A stretch of 64,000 bases of DNA. It comes from an uncultured Lachnospiraceae bacterium (GTDB lineage: Bacteria > Bacillota > Clostridia > Lachnospirales > Lachnospiraceae). Both the position numbers and the translations under genes were made by a program. The notes under the pieces are model-generated. The model searched no databases and was not told where the DNA came from. It worked only from the letters and a program-made list of their open reading frames with translations. The stretch's first letter is position 1. The number at the start of each line of letters is the position of its first letter. The stretch lies in the NCBI GenBank assembly GCA_910585605.1, contig CAJUFL010000003.1, positions 1 through 64,000 of the forward strand, given 5' to 3'. Below are positions 9,243-17,032 of this stretch, in pieces.

Positions 9243-10286
9243 TCAAAACCATGTTAAATCGGTATTATACTTTGAAATTTCATAGTCTTCAAATGGAAAA
9301 AGGAAATCTGCAAGCTGATCTTCTATAAATTTTACCTCATCATCATGCCCAGGTATTTTCTTATACAATTGAACTGTTTTCATAGATATTTCTGGATTAA
9401 AATATTTTTTCGGATATAAATGTTCCCTTTTCTCCAAATTCAAAAAATCTAGTATTTTTAACCTTGAGTCATCATAATTAAAAATCATATCCTCCAGCCG
9501 TATAAACATTACATCTTTCTTTAAATTCAAATCATTCTGATTTAAACGTTGCCTTTTATAATACTGTACAAAAGCAACCGGATCTCTTCTTGGCATAAAT
9601 GTACCATCAAGAGGCCATTGATAAGATGCCGCAAGATATAGGTCTCTGGGATCTCTGTCTATAACAAATGCTATGGGATTTTCAAAAAACGGAAAACTTT
9701 GTGTTGGATCATTTCCTTCAAATGGTTGATCTAACACTATTTTTTTCTTAAAGTCGGCTCCCATTTCTCTTAAAATCTCATTTGTATAATCTTTTGTTTT
9801 TTTATAAAAATCTTCCGGATTGATGCTTAAATACATAGTCCTCATTGGCCATAATTTAAATAATTTTCCTGTTAAACTTTCAAAATATCGGATAATTATT
9901 TTCTTATATGCCAACACTATAATACTCTTTAATAAATTCCCTGTTTCAAAATCTGCATTGTCTATTCCCAGCCAAGTTGCCTGAACTAAAGAATCCACAT
10001 ATTTATTAGAAATTTCAATATATTTTTTAGGATTTTTTAAAGGCTTTTTAACAATGGGGGTATTCGCATACTTAACTGCATATTTGAAACGTTTTATCGC
10101 CTGATCACCCGACATCTGCCTAGAAAATTTTGTAACTAGATGATATTCCAAATCCTGTAATCCATCAACCTTAAAAGCATATTGAAATTCTGAACGATCA
10201 AATACTTGAGTATCTTTAATTTCTTTCATAAAATCCAGAATTGCACTGGAACCAGTTCCCCCATATCCACATGCACCTATTATCAT
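9243..10286 (-). CDS. sulfotransferase-like P-loop protein
   Basis: 347 aa. The N-terminus GACGYGGTGSSAILDF (residues 4-19) is a 5'-phosphosulfate loop of PAPS-dependent sulfotransferases. VIDRDPRDLYLA (RDPRD at 211-215) fits the 3'-phosphate-binding Arg segment, and FIRLEDMIFNYDD the late conserved stretch. The likely role is transfer of sulfate from PAPS to a sugar of the polymer. It lies between the GT4 gene at 10355 and the glycerophosphotransferase gene. A good AGGAG site precedes ATG 10286. Overall similarity seems remote, so a kinase-like P-loop alternative is possible. No PAPS synthesis genes occur in the window. Confidence 0.7.
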   Translation of the reverse strand: MIIGACGYGGTGSSAILDFMKEIKDTQVFDRSEFQYAFKVDGLQDLEYHLVTKFSRQMSGDQAIKRFKYAVKYANTPIVKKPLKNPKKYIEISNKYVDSLVQATWLGIDNADFETGNLLKSIIVLAYKKIIIRYFESLTGKLFKLWPMRTMYLSINPEDFYKKTKDYTNEILREMGADFKKKIVLDQPFEGNDPTQSFPFFENPIAFVIDRDPRDLYLAASYQWPLDGTFMPRRDPVAFVQYYKRQRLNQNDLNLKKDVMFIRLEDMIFNYDDSRLKILDFLNLEKREHLYPKKYFNPEISMKTVQLYKKIPGHDDEVKFIEDQLADFLFPFEDYEISKYNTDLTWF

Positions 10287-10354
10287 ATCATTCTCCTAAA
10301 ATAATTCCTTTTATTAATTGTAATACTAAAATACACCATTATTTATTGTGGAAT

Positions 10355-11575
10355 TCATAATAAACACTTAAAGTTCTTGTAAAATACATCAACATTATAA
10401 TATTGCCTCATAGCTCTTCCATTTACAGATAATTTATTATAGAAAATATTATCCTCTTTTAATCTCAAAATGGAAGAAACTATATTTTCTATTAAATCAG
10501 CATCCCTTTTTAATAAAACAGCACAATCCGAATTAATATATTCCGGAATTCCACCAGATATAGTTGTAATAGTGGGGATTCCCATCATACACATTTCCAA
10601 CATAGTCATTCCAGCCGGTTCTTCCCACATAGAAGGCAAAACCGCAACATCCGCTAATCGGTATACATCAAATACTTTCTCGTAAGAAATATACCCTGTT
10701 TGGATAATATCCTCATCACCTTTTATTAATTGTTCTATGTTTTTCTCGTAGGCTGATGTTATGTTTTTAGCATAAAATCCCCCTCCTACGATAACCAATT
10801 TCACCTTTGATACTTTTTCCTTTAAAAGTTCAAATGCTTTTATTGTCTCCAATAAGCCCTTTTCCTCACTTATACGACCTGTAAACATAATAATAAAATC
10901 TCTGGAATCTATACCATATTGGCATCCCACTTCATCTAATATTTTACTTTTGCCAACTGTTGGAAACCGACTAGTATTTACACAATTTTTTAATATCTTA
11001 TAGTCAATATTATATAATTCTTTAAAATGCATTCTTATTGATACATTCACAAAATCACTTACACCAACAATTTTTTTTACTGATCCAGCATACTTCTCAC
11101 ATCCATAAAATGATCGAACTTCATTATGTGACCAAAATATAATTTTTTGATTATATAGCGTACGGAACTTTTTGCCTTTTAATAATAAAAAAAGAGACGA
11201 ATTGCCTATTAAAACAATTTCGTCATATTTATGATTGATTAAATGCCTATAATATTTATAAATAATAAGTAACCGAGAAAAAATATATCTATAGGATATT
11301 AAATTTTTTTTATGCATAAATACTTTAAAAAAATAATATGCAATTTTATCAATAAAATCACAAAAAAAACCTTTTTTGAAAAAATGAAATTTGATTTTTT
11401 TATAAATTCTACTTTCTTTCGCTGCTTCTTGATGATAACAGCTTAAAACTGATAACTCAAATTCCTCATCATGTTTTTCATATTCTTTTAAAATTATTTC
11501 AACTAAATTTTCTACAGCACCACCTTCCACAGCTGGCACAGGAGTAAAACCTGTTGTAACCATTGCCACTTTCAT
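10355..11575 (-). CDS. glycosyltransferase family 4 (GT-B)
   Basis: 406 aa. An N-terminal GT-B domain (MKVAMVTTGFTPVPAVEGGAV) is followed by the Glycos_transf_1 domain with FTGRISEEKGL at the nucleotide-sugar-binding start and PSMWEEPAGMTMLEMCMMG carrying the EX7E-like pair. Retaining GT4 enzymes add sugars to the lipid-linked repeat unit in the cytoplasm. It starts at an ATG with GGTGAG upstream, 5 bp after the preceding GT2 stop. The region from about 10300 to 14700 is visibly more AT-rich than the flagellar genes, which fits a horizontally exchanged polysaccharide locus. Donor and acceptor are unknown. Confidence 0.88.
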   Translation of the reverse strand: MKVAMVTTGFTPVPAVEGGAVENLVEIILKEYEKHDEEFELSVLSCYHQEAAKESRIYKKIKFHFFKKGFFCDFIDKIAYYFFKVFMHKKNLISYRYIFSRLLIIYKYYRHLINHKYDEIVLIGNSSLFLLLKGKKFRTLYNQKIIFWSHNEVRSFYGCEKYAGSVKKIVGVSDFVNVSIRMHFKELYNIDYKILKNCVNTSRFPTVGKSKILDEVGCQYGIDSRDFIIMFTGRISEEKGLLETIKAFELLKEKVSKVKLVIVGGGFYAKNITSAYEKNIEQLIKGDEDIIQTGYISYEKVFDVYRLADVAVLPSMWEEPAGMTMLEMCMMGIPTITTISGGIPEYINSDCAVLLKRDADLIENIVSSILRLKEDNIFYNKLSVNGRAMRQYYNVDVFYKNFKCLL

Positions 11576-11580
11576 TTAAC

Positions 11581-12498
11581 TCACCGATTTAATCCCTTTT
11601 CATAAAAATATATGATCGCACCTAACATTTTTAATTTCAATGGTATTTTTTTATGATTTTTAAATACCGGATAAAAAGCACAAATTTCTTCTGCCACATC
11701 CACTTTTATCTGTCTAAATGTATGATCACAAAATATTAACTTAATATAATAGCGAATAGATAAAGATACACACATATCCAACACTAAATTATATACTTTC
11801 TCATTTTTATCTGAAACTAAATGATCCTGTATATATTTTTTTGCATAAAATTCTGTCAATCGTTTGGGCGTTAACGAAAATTTACTTATTCCATGACCTT
11901 CAACATAATGATATGTACAGCTATTTATAAAAGCCACAATTTTACAGGACCTAAGATATTCTAAAACAAATACCAAATCTTCGCACATCCAAAAATCTGT
12001 ATTTAGTGATAAATTATTTTCCCTAATTATTTCAGTACAAAAAAGTTTATTCCAAAGAAACCCGCCATAGTCATCATTTTTTAAAATGCGATAAGCAGCA
12101 TTCTCCCATTCTTCAACATATATATTTCCATCATTGTGCCCACATGTTGCTCTTGACACTGCTAACTGAACTTGATTATTCCTCAGATGCTCATATAAAA
12201 GTTGAATATGATTTTTTTCCACCTCATCATCTGCATCTAAAAAACATATATATTTTCCGGAAGCATGTTCTATTCCAACATTTCTAGCATTTGCAGGCCC
12301 ACCATTATTTATCTCAAAGTAAATAAAATTGTCATTTTCAATTGTTTTACATATCTCCGCTGTATTATCTGTAGAACCATCATTAATTATAATAACTTCT
12401 ATATTATTGTATGTTTGATTAAAAACGTCAATTAATGTTTTCTCAATTTTTTCAGCTTCATTATAAACTGGTATAATAATAGAAATCTTTTCAAACAT
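11581..12498 (-). CDS. glycosyltransferase family 2 (GT-A)
   Basis: 305 aa. KISIIIPVYNEAEKIEKTL and VIIINDGSTDNTAEIC are the N-terminal nucleotide-binding motifs; CFLDADDEV supplies the DxD metal site and ARNVGIEHASGKY the usual intervening stretch. It is an inverting GT2 that probably adds one sugar to the repeat unit. AAAGGAG lies before ATG 12498. The gene sits between the EpsG-type polymerase and the GT4. Specificity cannot be predicted. Confidence 0.9.
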   Translation of the reverse strand: MFEKISIIIPVYNEAEKIEKTLIDVFNQTYNNIEVIIINDGSTDNTAEICKTIENDNFIYFEINNGGPANARNVGIEHASGKYICFLDADDEVEKNHIQLLYEHLRNNQVQLAVSRATCGHNDGNIYVEEWENAAYRILKNDDYGGFLWNKLFCTEIIRENNLSLNTDFWMCEDLVFVLEYLRSCKIVAFINSCTYHYVEGHGISKFSLTPKRLTEFYAKKYIQDHLVSDKNEKVYNLVLDMCVSLSIRYYIKLIFCDHTFRQIKVDVAEEICAFYPVFKNHKKIPLKLKMLGAIIYFYEKGLNR

Positions 12499-12512
12499 TT
12501 CAACAATCTCCT

Positions 12513-13640
12513 TTAATAATACCTGGTAACTGAAAAAATTGATTGATACGGTACTACTTCATGATCACCTGTAACAAAAATATCATATATACAATATCCT
12601 ATAAATACAATCAAAATTCCCAACTTTAATACTTTTTTCAAACCATCATTTCGGTATAAATTTAAAATATAAGGAATAGATAAAATCTGTGCAAAAGCAA
12701 AAATATAATATACTCTCTCAACTAAAGGTAAAATTGTCATTAATATACAAATCAAAGTAGAAATTAATTGAATATTTAAATAAAATCTATATTTTAAATC
12801 ATGATTATATTTTCTATATACTCCAAAGAAAATAATCAGTATTGCAAAATTAAGTAAAAAAGTTCCTATAGCAAATTTTGTTCCCGTATATAAAAAAGAA
12901 TTCGCAAAATGCCTTAAATATTTTTTAAAAGGTAACAATTTTTGCACAAGCTTATTTATAAAATCTGTTCCAAAAACAAGCCAAAACAATAATACTCCAG
13001 CAGTACATACAAAAAAAGTTAACCGATTGATTTTTATTTTATCAATAAATATAAACAATACACATAGAATCAAAGAATAATGGATAGATGTTGCAACCAA
13101 TACAAAAAAAATGTATTTAAAATATTCCTTTCCAAATAAATAATGTAAAGCATATAAAACAATCGCCATTCCCACAAACTGTCTTACAACATTTAATGAA
13201 ATAAAATAATACCTTGTAAATATTAATAAAAACAAGCTAAACAGTATATCATTAGAAAACCTAAATATAACCTTAAAGCAAAAAAAGCAAAATAAAAACG
13301 AAGTACAAATGAACACAATCTGTGGATCTTCTGTTATTTGAGATAATAAAAGACATAATCCTTTATATCCAATTTCAAAATTATCATAATTACTATGATG
13401 TAATAGACGTATAAATCCATCATAATATGTATGAAAATAATCTGTACCTACCCCATATCTGAAAGCACTGATCAGAAACAATGGCAGAAAACATAATATT
13501 TTTAAAAATGTCTGATTACCACTGGATTTTATACTAATTCTTCTGTGTATGGGCGATCCAATATAATCTATCTCCTTTGATTCCTTTATAAAATAGCCTA
13601 AGAATAATGTAACCAAAATCCCATATATATATATAAGCAT
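12513..13640 (-). CDS. EpsG family membrane protein, probable Wzy-type polymerase
   Basis: 375 aa with about ten hydrophobic spans. FLISAFRYGVGTDYFHTYY matches the conserved early loop of the EpsG family (PF14897), which is associated with exopolysaccharide polymerisation. The expected role is joining flipped repeat units outside the membrane, working with the Wzx-like flippase at 6383-7855. Membrane polymerases are poorly conserved, so the family is assigned from the GxGTDY motif, topology and context. AAGGT sits before ATG 13640, followed by a very AT-rich start region. Confidence 0.8.
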   Translation of the reverse strand: MLIYIYGILVTLFLGYFIKESKEIDYIGSPIHRRISIKSSGNQTFLKILCFLPLFLISAFRYGVGTDYFHTYYDGFIRLLHHSNYDNFEIGYKGLCLLLSQITEDPQIVFICTSFLFCFFCFKVIFRFSNDILFSLFLLIFTRYYFISLNVVRQFVGMAIVLYALHYLFGKEYFKYIFFVLVATSIHYSLILCVLFIFIDKIKINRLTFFVCTAGVLLFWLVFGTDFINKLVQKLLPFKKYLRHFANSFLYTGTKFAIGTFLLNFAILIIFFGVYRKYNHDLKYRFYLNIQLISTLICILMTILPLVERVYYIFAFAQILSIPYILNLYRNDGLKKVLKLGILIVFIGYCIYDIFVTGDHEVVPYQSIFSVTRYY

Positions 13641-13675
13641 ATAAATTTACCTTAACGTAATCCGTTAACTCCTTC

Positions 13676-14635
13676 CTAGCATAATTTCTTTTTTATATAC
13701 AATATTTTATCTGCAATATGCATTTTCAACAGTAAAACCCTCAACCCATTTGAATTAAGTTTAAATATTCTAATTGGAATTTTTATCTCATCGCTAAGTG
13801 TATATATTTTATTTAAATAACTTTTTCTTTCTAGTTTACCTAATCCTCGTACCTTATTTAAATCAGAAACTATACCGAACAACTTTATCAATCTATAATA
13901 TCCCCAAAATATATAGTTCTTTGATAATGTATAATTCCTCATTTCTTCTAAAAAAAACAATTTATCATCAATATCACTTTGTTTTCTGACACTAGTAATG
14001 CTATCCTGCCTCATATAATAATAATAGTAGTGATTTTCGATACATGCCAATATCCTACATTTGTCATATAATTTATACATCGAGCCTATATCTTCATAAT
14101 GTCTACCTTCTGGAAAAAAAGTTTCAAAACCATCAAATAATTCTTTTTGTATCAGCTTTCCCCATGCAAAATTAGTATCTTCTATTGCAAACAAAATATC
14201 CGCACAATTCATGTCATATACTTTATAAACAACATCTACATAATTCTGCATATTCATTTCTCTATCTGTAACAAACTCCTTAACAGATATAATATCTGCA
14301 CCTGTTTTGCCTGCTATTTCTACCATACTATTCAAATAATCATAATGTACCCAATCATCAGAATCAATAAAGGTAATATATTGTCCTTTGGCAATTTTCA
14401 GACCTTCATTTCTAGCACCAGATAATCCTTTATTTTCCTGATTTATCAATTTAAATCTAGTATCCTTTTTCACAAATTCCTCAATGAGTTCTAATGTACC
14501 ATCCGATGAACCATCATTAATTACAATCGCCTCAAAATTGGAATAAGTTTGCACAAGCACGCTTTCCAAACACCTTGTGATATATTTTTCAACATTATAT
14601 GCCGGGATAATTATTGATACATACAAATTCTCCAT
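13676..14635 (-). CDS. glycosyltransferase family 2 (GT-A)
   Basis: 319 aa. YVSIIIPAYNVEKYITRCLESVL, then VINDGSSDGTLELI and TFIDSDDWV (DxD) are the canonical GT2 motifs, with GLSGARNEGL between. The C-terminal ~100 residues are basic and may associate with the membrane. It probably adds a sugar to the lipid-linked repeat. It is the second gene of the operon after the GT4 at 14723-15805. The sugar is not predictable. Confidence 0.9.
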   Translation of the reverse strand: MENLYVSIIIPAYNVEKYITRCLESVLVQTYSNFEAIVINDGSSDGTLELIEEFVKKDTRFKLINQENKGLSGARNEGLKIAKGQYITFIDSDDWVHYDYLNSMVEIAGKTGADIISVKEFVTDREMNMQNYVDVVYKVYDMNCADILFAIEDTNFAWGKLIQKELFDGFETFFPEGRHYEDIGSMYKLYDKCRILACIENHYYYYYMRQDSITSVRKQSDIDDKLFFLEEMRNYTLSKNYIFWGYYRLIKLFGIVSDLNKVRGLGKLERKSYLNKIYTLSDEIKIPIRIFKLNSNGLRVLLLKMHIADKILYIKKKLC

Positions 14636-14722
14636 TTTATAAATCTCTCCATTCTATAACTTAAAAACATCTAGTTATCTAATGTCGTTATCATACATTT
14701 TCTTTAGAATCAAAGGAATATA

Positions 14723-15805
14723 TTATATCGATGATTGATAAATCTTTTTATACTTCTTAGTCATAACATCAATATTATAATCATCCAAAATATCTTGATA
14801 AGCATTAGAAATTAATTGTTCAGTACCCTTACTGGCATAATTGTTAATTCCTTGAACATATTCATCAACAATATTACAAACATAACCATTATATCCCGAA
14901 CGAATCACATCTCGATTTCCTATCACATCACTAACAATGCATAGTTTTTTCATATACATTGCCTCTAGCAAAGAAATCGGCAGCCCTTCCCATAAAGATG
15001 TCAAGACAAAAATATGTGCCGCATTTGCCACTGTCAATGCTGTTCTACGATCCAACCACCCAGTTATTGTAATATTAGGGGAAGTTAGCTGATTTCTCAG
15101 TTCTCCGTCTCCCACCCATACAAATTTTACCTGTGGCATCTTTTGGGCTATCTCATTAAACATAGCTGGATTTTTTTGATAACTTATTCTACCTAAAGTA
15201 AACACTACTAATTCATCATCGTTCTTCGAATTTGTTTCAATATCATTAATTATTTTTTCAAATTCCAAAATATTGATTCCATTATTTACATAATCAGCAT
15301 GCTTAGATAATTTCAGCGTTTCTTGATACTCTCCATTACTACATGCAATAGTCGTACAGTTCCGTTTTCCACATACAATTTCAATAGCCCTATATATAAA
15401 TCGCTTAATTACACTATGGTTCTCCATCAAAAAGCTATAACCATGCGGAGTATAAAAAACCGGCACTTTTTTCCCATTAAACGCAAACCGTCCTAATGCC
15501 CCAGCTTTTGACGAATGCAAATGTATAATATCAGGCTCTATTCTCCTTGCAATATCCCGGATTTCAAAATATGCTATAATGTCTTTTATGGGACTGATTG
15601 AACGTTTAAAATTGGGAACTCTAATTAAATGCACTCTCTCATCAAAATATTTCTTAAAATCCGCAGGAGTCTGACTGCGAACACCATAAGCTACAAACAT
15701 GTCATAGGTATTAACCAACTCATTGGCTAAATCTGAAACATAAGTAAACACTCCACCACCCATAGCTTCCACAATGAATAAAATTTTCTTCTTTCTCTCC
15801 ACCAT
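14723..15805 (-). CDS. glycosyltransferase family 4, first gene of polysaccharide operon
   Basis: 360 aa. KKILFIVEAMGGGVFTYV starts the first GT-B domain. HLHSSKAGALGRFAF and YTPHGYSFLM match the EpsD/CapM/WcaA-like GT4 group, and the second domain has FTLGRISYQKNP and LTSLWEGLPISLLEAM (EX7E). The start at ATG 15805 is preferred over 15841 because AGGAG lies 7 nt upstream. It is preceded by a long structured leader (about 15806-16134), so it is the first gene of the LoaP-linked transcript. No priming glycosyl-phosphate transferase was found in the window, so it probably acts after a primer enzyme encoded elsewhere. Confidence 0.9.
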   Translation of the reverse strand: MVERKKKILFIVEAMGGGVFTYVSDLANELVNTYDMFVAYGVRSQTPADFKKYFDERVHLIRVPNFKRSISPIKDIIAYFEIRDIARRIEPDIIHLHSSKAGALGRFAFNGKKVPVFYTPHGYSFLMENHSVIKRFIYRAIEIVCGKRNCTTIACSNGEYQETLKLSKHADYVNNGINILEFEKIINDIETNSKNDDELVVFTLGRISYQKNPAMFNEIAQKMPQVKFVWVGDGELRNQLTSPNITITGWLDRRTALTVANAAHIFVLTSLWEGLPISLLEAMYMKKLCIVSDVIGNRDVIRSGYNGYVCNIVDEYVQGINNYASKGTEQLISNAYQDILDDYNIDVMTKKYKKIYQSSI

Positions 15806-16134
15806 GCTGCTTCTCCTATTAGTTGTTTTACACCGCAACAATTACAATTCTTTAGCATATTAAAATATAGTCTTCCTCTTGTCTTGTACAAACAAGCCCT
15901 ATGTAAAATCAATTTGGAAAAATCAAACTAAACAACAAAAGATACCCACCCCAAGGCATAGCTTCGCCATTTCAACATGGCAGACGCACCTTGAACCGGG
16001 TATCCTTTGTGTCCATCACTCCATAAAACGCGCACCAGGCGACGATTTTACTTAATAACTTCTTTTATTATTCTAAACTGCTATCATACAACAACATTTC
16101 TATATAATTACTATTAATTGCTCTTTACACAACC
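15806..16134 (-). promoter_or_regulatory. predicted ~330-nt structured 5' leader of polysaccharide operon
   Basis: Untranslated region between the predicted start site and the first glycosyltransferase. Its centre (15935-16010) folds into a long stem. The part upstream (about 16020-16055) is GC-rich (CGTCGCCTGGTGCGCG), and the part downstream is U-rich and ends at the AGGAG site. No gene is credible here; a 61-codon frame at 15727-15912 overlaps the glycosyltransferase and has no ribosome site. Position directly after loaP suggests this is where LoaP loads onto RNA polymerase. The start site is inferred from the predicted promoter, not measured. Confidence 0.6.
15935..16010 (-). ncRNA. candidate LoaP-recognised leader RNA hairpin
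   Basis: On the minus strand the arms at 15998-16010 (ACAAAGGATACCC) and 15935-15947 (GGGTATCTTTTGT) pair over 13 bp with one G-U. Inside, CAAGG/CCTTG (15989-15993 with 15952-15956) and GCCAT/ATGGC (15977-15981 with 15966-15970, six-base loop) form further helices. The element is unusually GC-rich for this AT-rich stretch. Just 3' of the outer stem the RNA is U-rich, so the outer stem could also act as a terminator. LoaP proteins are known to recognise an RNA hairpin in the leaders of their target operons. I did not match the primary sequence to a known riboswitch. Confidence 0.6.
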
Positions 16135-16140
16135 TTTATA

Positions 16141-16169
16141 AGGGTATCCTATTTTTTCCCTTTTGTCAA
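16141..16169 (-). promoter_or_regulatory. predicted sigma-A promoter of polysaccharide operon
   Basis: Minus strand: -35 TTGACA at 16164-16169 (perfect), a 17-nt spacer, and -10 TACCCT at 16141-16146, which keeps the three most conserved positions. Transcription would start near 16134. It lies downstream of the loaP terminator. A second possible start further downstream (TTGTGT near 16130) is weaker. Confidence 0.55.
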
Positions 16170-16176
16170 TGGAATG

Positions 16177-16206
16177 AACTGTAAAATCAGACTGTTCTTT
16201 ACAGTT
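16177..16206. promoter_or_regulatory. operator-like inverted repeat upstream of -35
   Basis: Perfect 9-bp inverted repeat AACTGTAAA-N12-TTTACAGTT at 16177-16185 and 16198-16206, 7 bp upstream of the predicted -35 box. A shorter nested dyad (ACTGT/ACAGT) is present as well. The position fits an activator or repressor site controlling the polysaccharide operon. The binding protein is unknown. Confidence 0.45.
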
Positions 16207-16220
16207 TTGTAGACTAAGAT

Positions 16221-16249
16221 AAAAAGCAGGGAAAAACCCTGCTTTTTTT
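16221..16249 (-). terminator. intrinsic terminator downstream of loaP
   Basis: GCAGGG (16226-16231) and CCCTGC (16237-16242) form a perfect 6-bp stem with a 5-nt loop, flanked by runs of A on one side and T on the other. It can therefore terminate in either direction. On the minus strand it ends the loaP transcript before the polysaccharide promoter. Confidence 0.85.
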
Positions 16250-16287
16250 GTGAATTATTAAATTGTTCTAACGTAACTTGTCCAGAA

Positions 16288-16821
16288 TCAGAAAGTTTTT
16301 TCTTTCTCCCCTAAATCTGCACTTTTTGATACTATCTCCAGTCCCACTGTTACTTCCGTGTTTCGTCCAAAAAACTCCACTTCCAGCACAGCAATCTTTT
16401 TGTGGCGGTCTATCTTTTTGATCACACCGCTAAATCCCTGCATTGGTCCGGTTGTCACGGTACAGGTATCTCCTTCAATATAACCGACTGACATTTCCAC
16501 TATATGCTTCTTTCCTCCAAACTGCTTCAGAAAAGCAATCTCTGTTTCATGAAGCGGGGTAAATTCATTACCGGTAGCAAGTATTTTAGTAAGTCCGGAT
16601 ACCTTTTTGAGACGATAATAAAGCTGTTGTACATCCTTTGTATCAAAAAATACATACCCAGGAAATAGGATTGCTTCACACATTTTCCATTCTCCCTTAA
16701 TCTTTTTCTTTCTCTGATATAAAGGAACAAAAACCTCTTCTCCATCCTGCATATCCTGCATGCGGCAAAGCTCTGCCATATGATGTTCTCTTCCACTCAT
16801 AACCTGTATCACATACCACAT
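16288..16821 (-). CDS. loaP: LoaP, specialised NusG-type antiterminator
   Basis: 177 aa, the length of NusG-family proteins. The N-terminal NGN domain opens with WYVIQVMSGREHHMAELC and contains LFPGYVFFDT, the core RNA-polymerase-binding strand. The C-terminal KOW domain is VGYIEGDTCTVTTGPMQGF. It differs from housekeeping NusG and matches the LoaP group, which prevents termination in long polysaccharide and antibiotic operons. It sits immediately upstream of such an operon, with a structured leader between. GGAGTAAGGA precedes ATG 16821. No clear promoter or terminator separates it from the fla/che genes 211 bp upstream, so part of its expression may come from that transcript. Confidence 0.9.
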   Translation of the reverse strand: MWYVIQVMSGREHHMAELCRMQDMQDGEEVFVPLYQRKKKIKGEWKMCEAILFPGYVFFDTKDVQQLYYRLKKVSGLTKILATGNEFTPLHETEIAFLKQFGGKKHIVEMSVGYIEGDTCTVTTGPMQGFSGVIKKIDRHKKIAVLEVEFFGRNTEVTVGLEIVSKSADLGEKEKTF

Positions 16822-17032
16822 GAATCCTTACTCCTGCAATTCATCTATTTCTCCTTCCATATCACCCATACAGCATTCCGATTTCCATAAGCAGCAGACA
16901 ACCAGCTATTCTCATGTTGTGCTATCTCCCCTCTTGCAATTCCGTATCATTCCACAATACAGACCAAGATGCATATCTGTGTTATGCCATACCTCCCTTT
17001 TACAACCCCAAATCATTCGGCAACCCACTACA
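16822..17032. repeat. spacer with two imperfect ~42-bp repeats
   Basis: Two related stretches at about 16914-16957 and 16977-17024 share the pattern GAATGAT-GG-TTG-AA-AGGGAG-TA-GC read on the minus strand, at roughly 70-75% identity by eye. Each contains a ribosome-site-like AGGGGAG or AAGGGAGG. The first is followed by a 17-codon frame (ATG at about 16911-16913), the second by only two codons. No terminator is visible. The function is unknown. Confidence 0.4.

Noticed and set aside
15727..15912. 61-codon minus-strand frame in the polysaccharide leader
   Set aside because: It overlaps the glycosyltransferase start in another frame, has no ribosome site and has no family resemblance.
15935..16055. 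c-di-GMP (GEMM) or other named riboswitch in the polysaccharide leader
   Set aside because: I could not find the conserved GEMM core or other signatures that I know; a LoaP-type element fits the context better.
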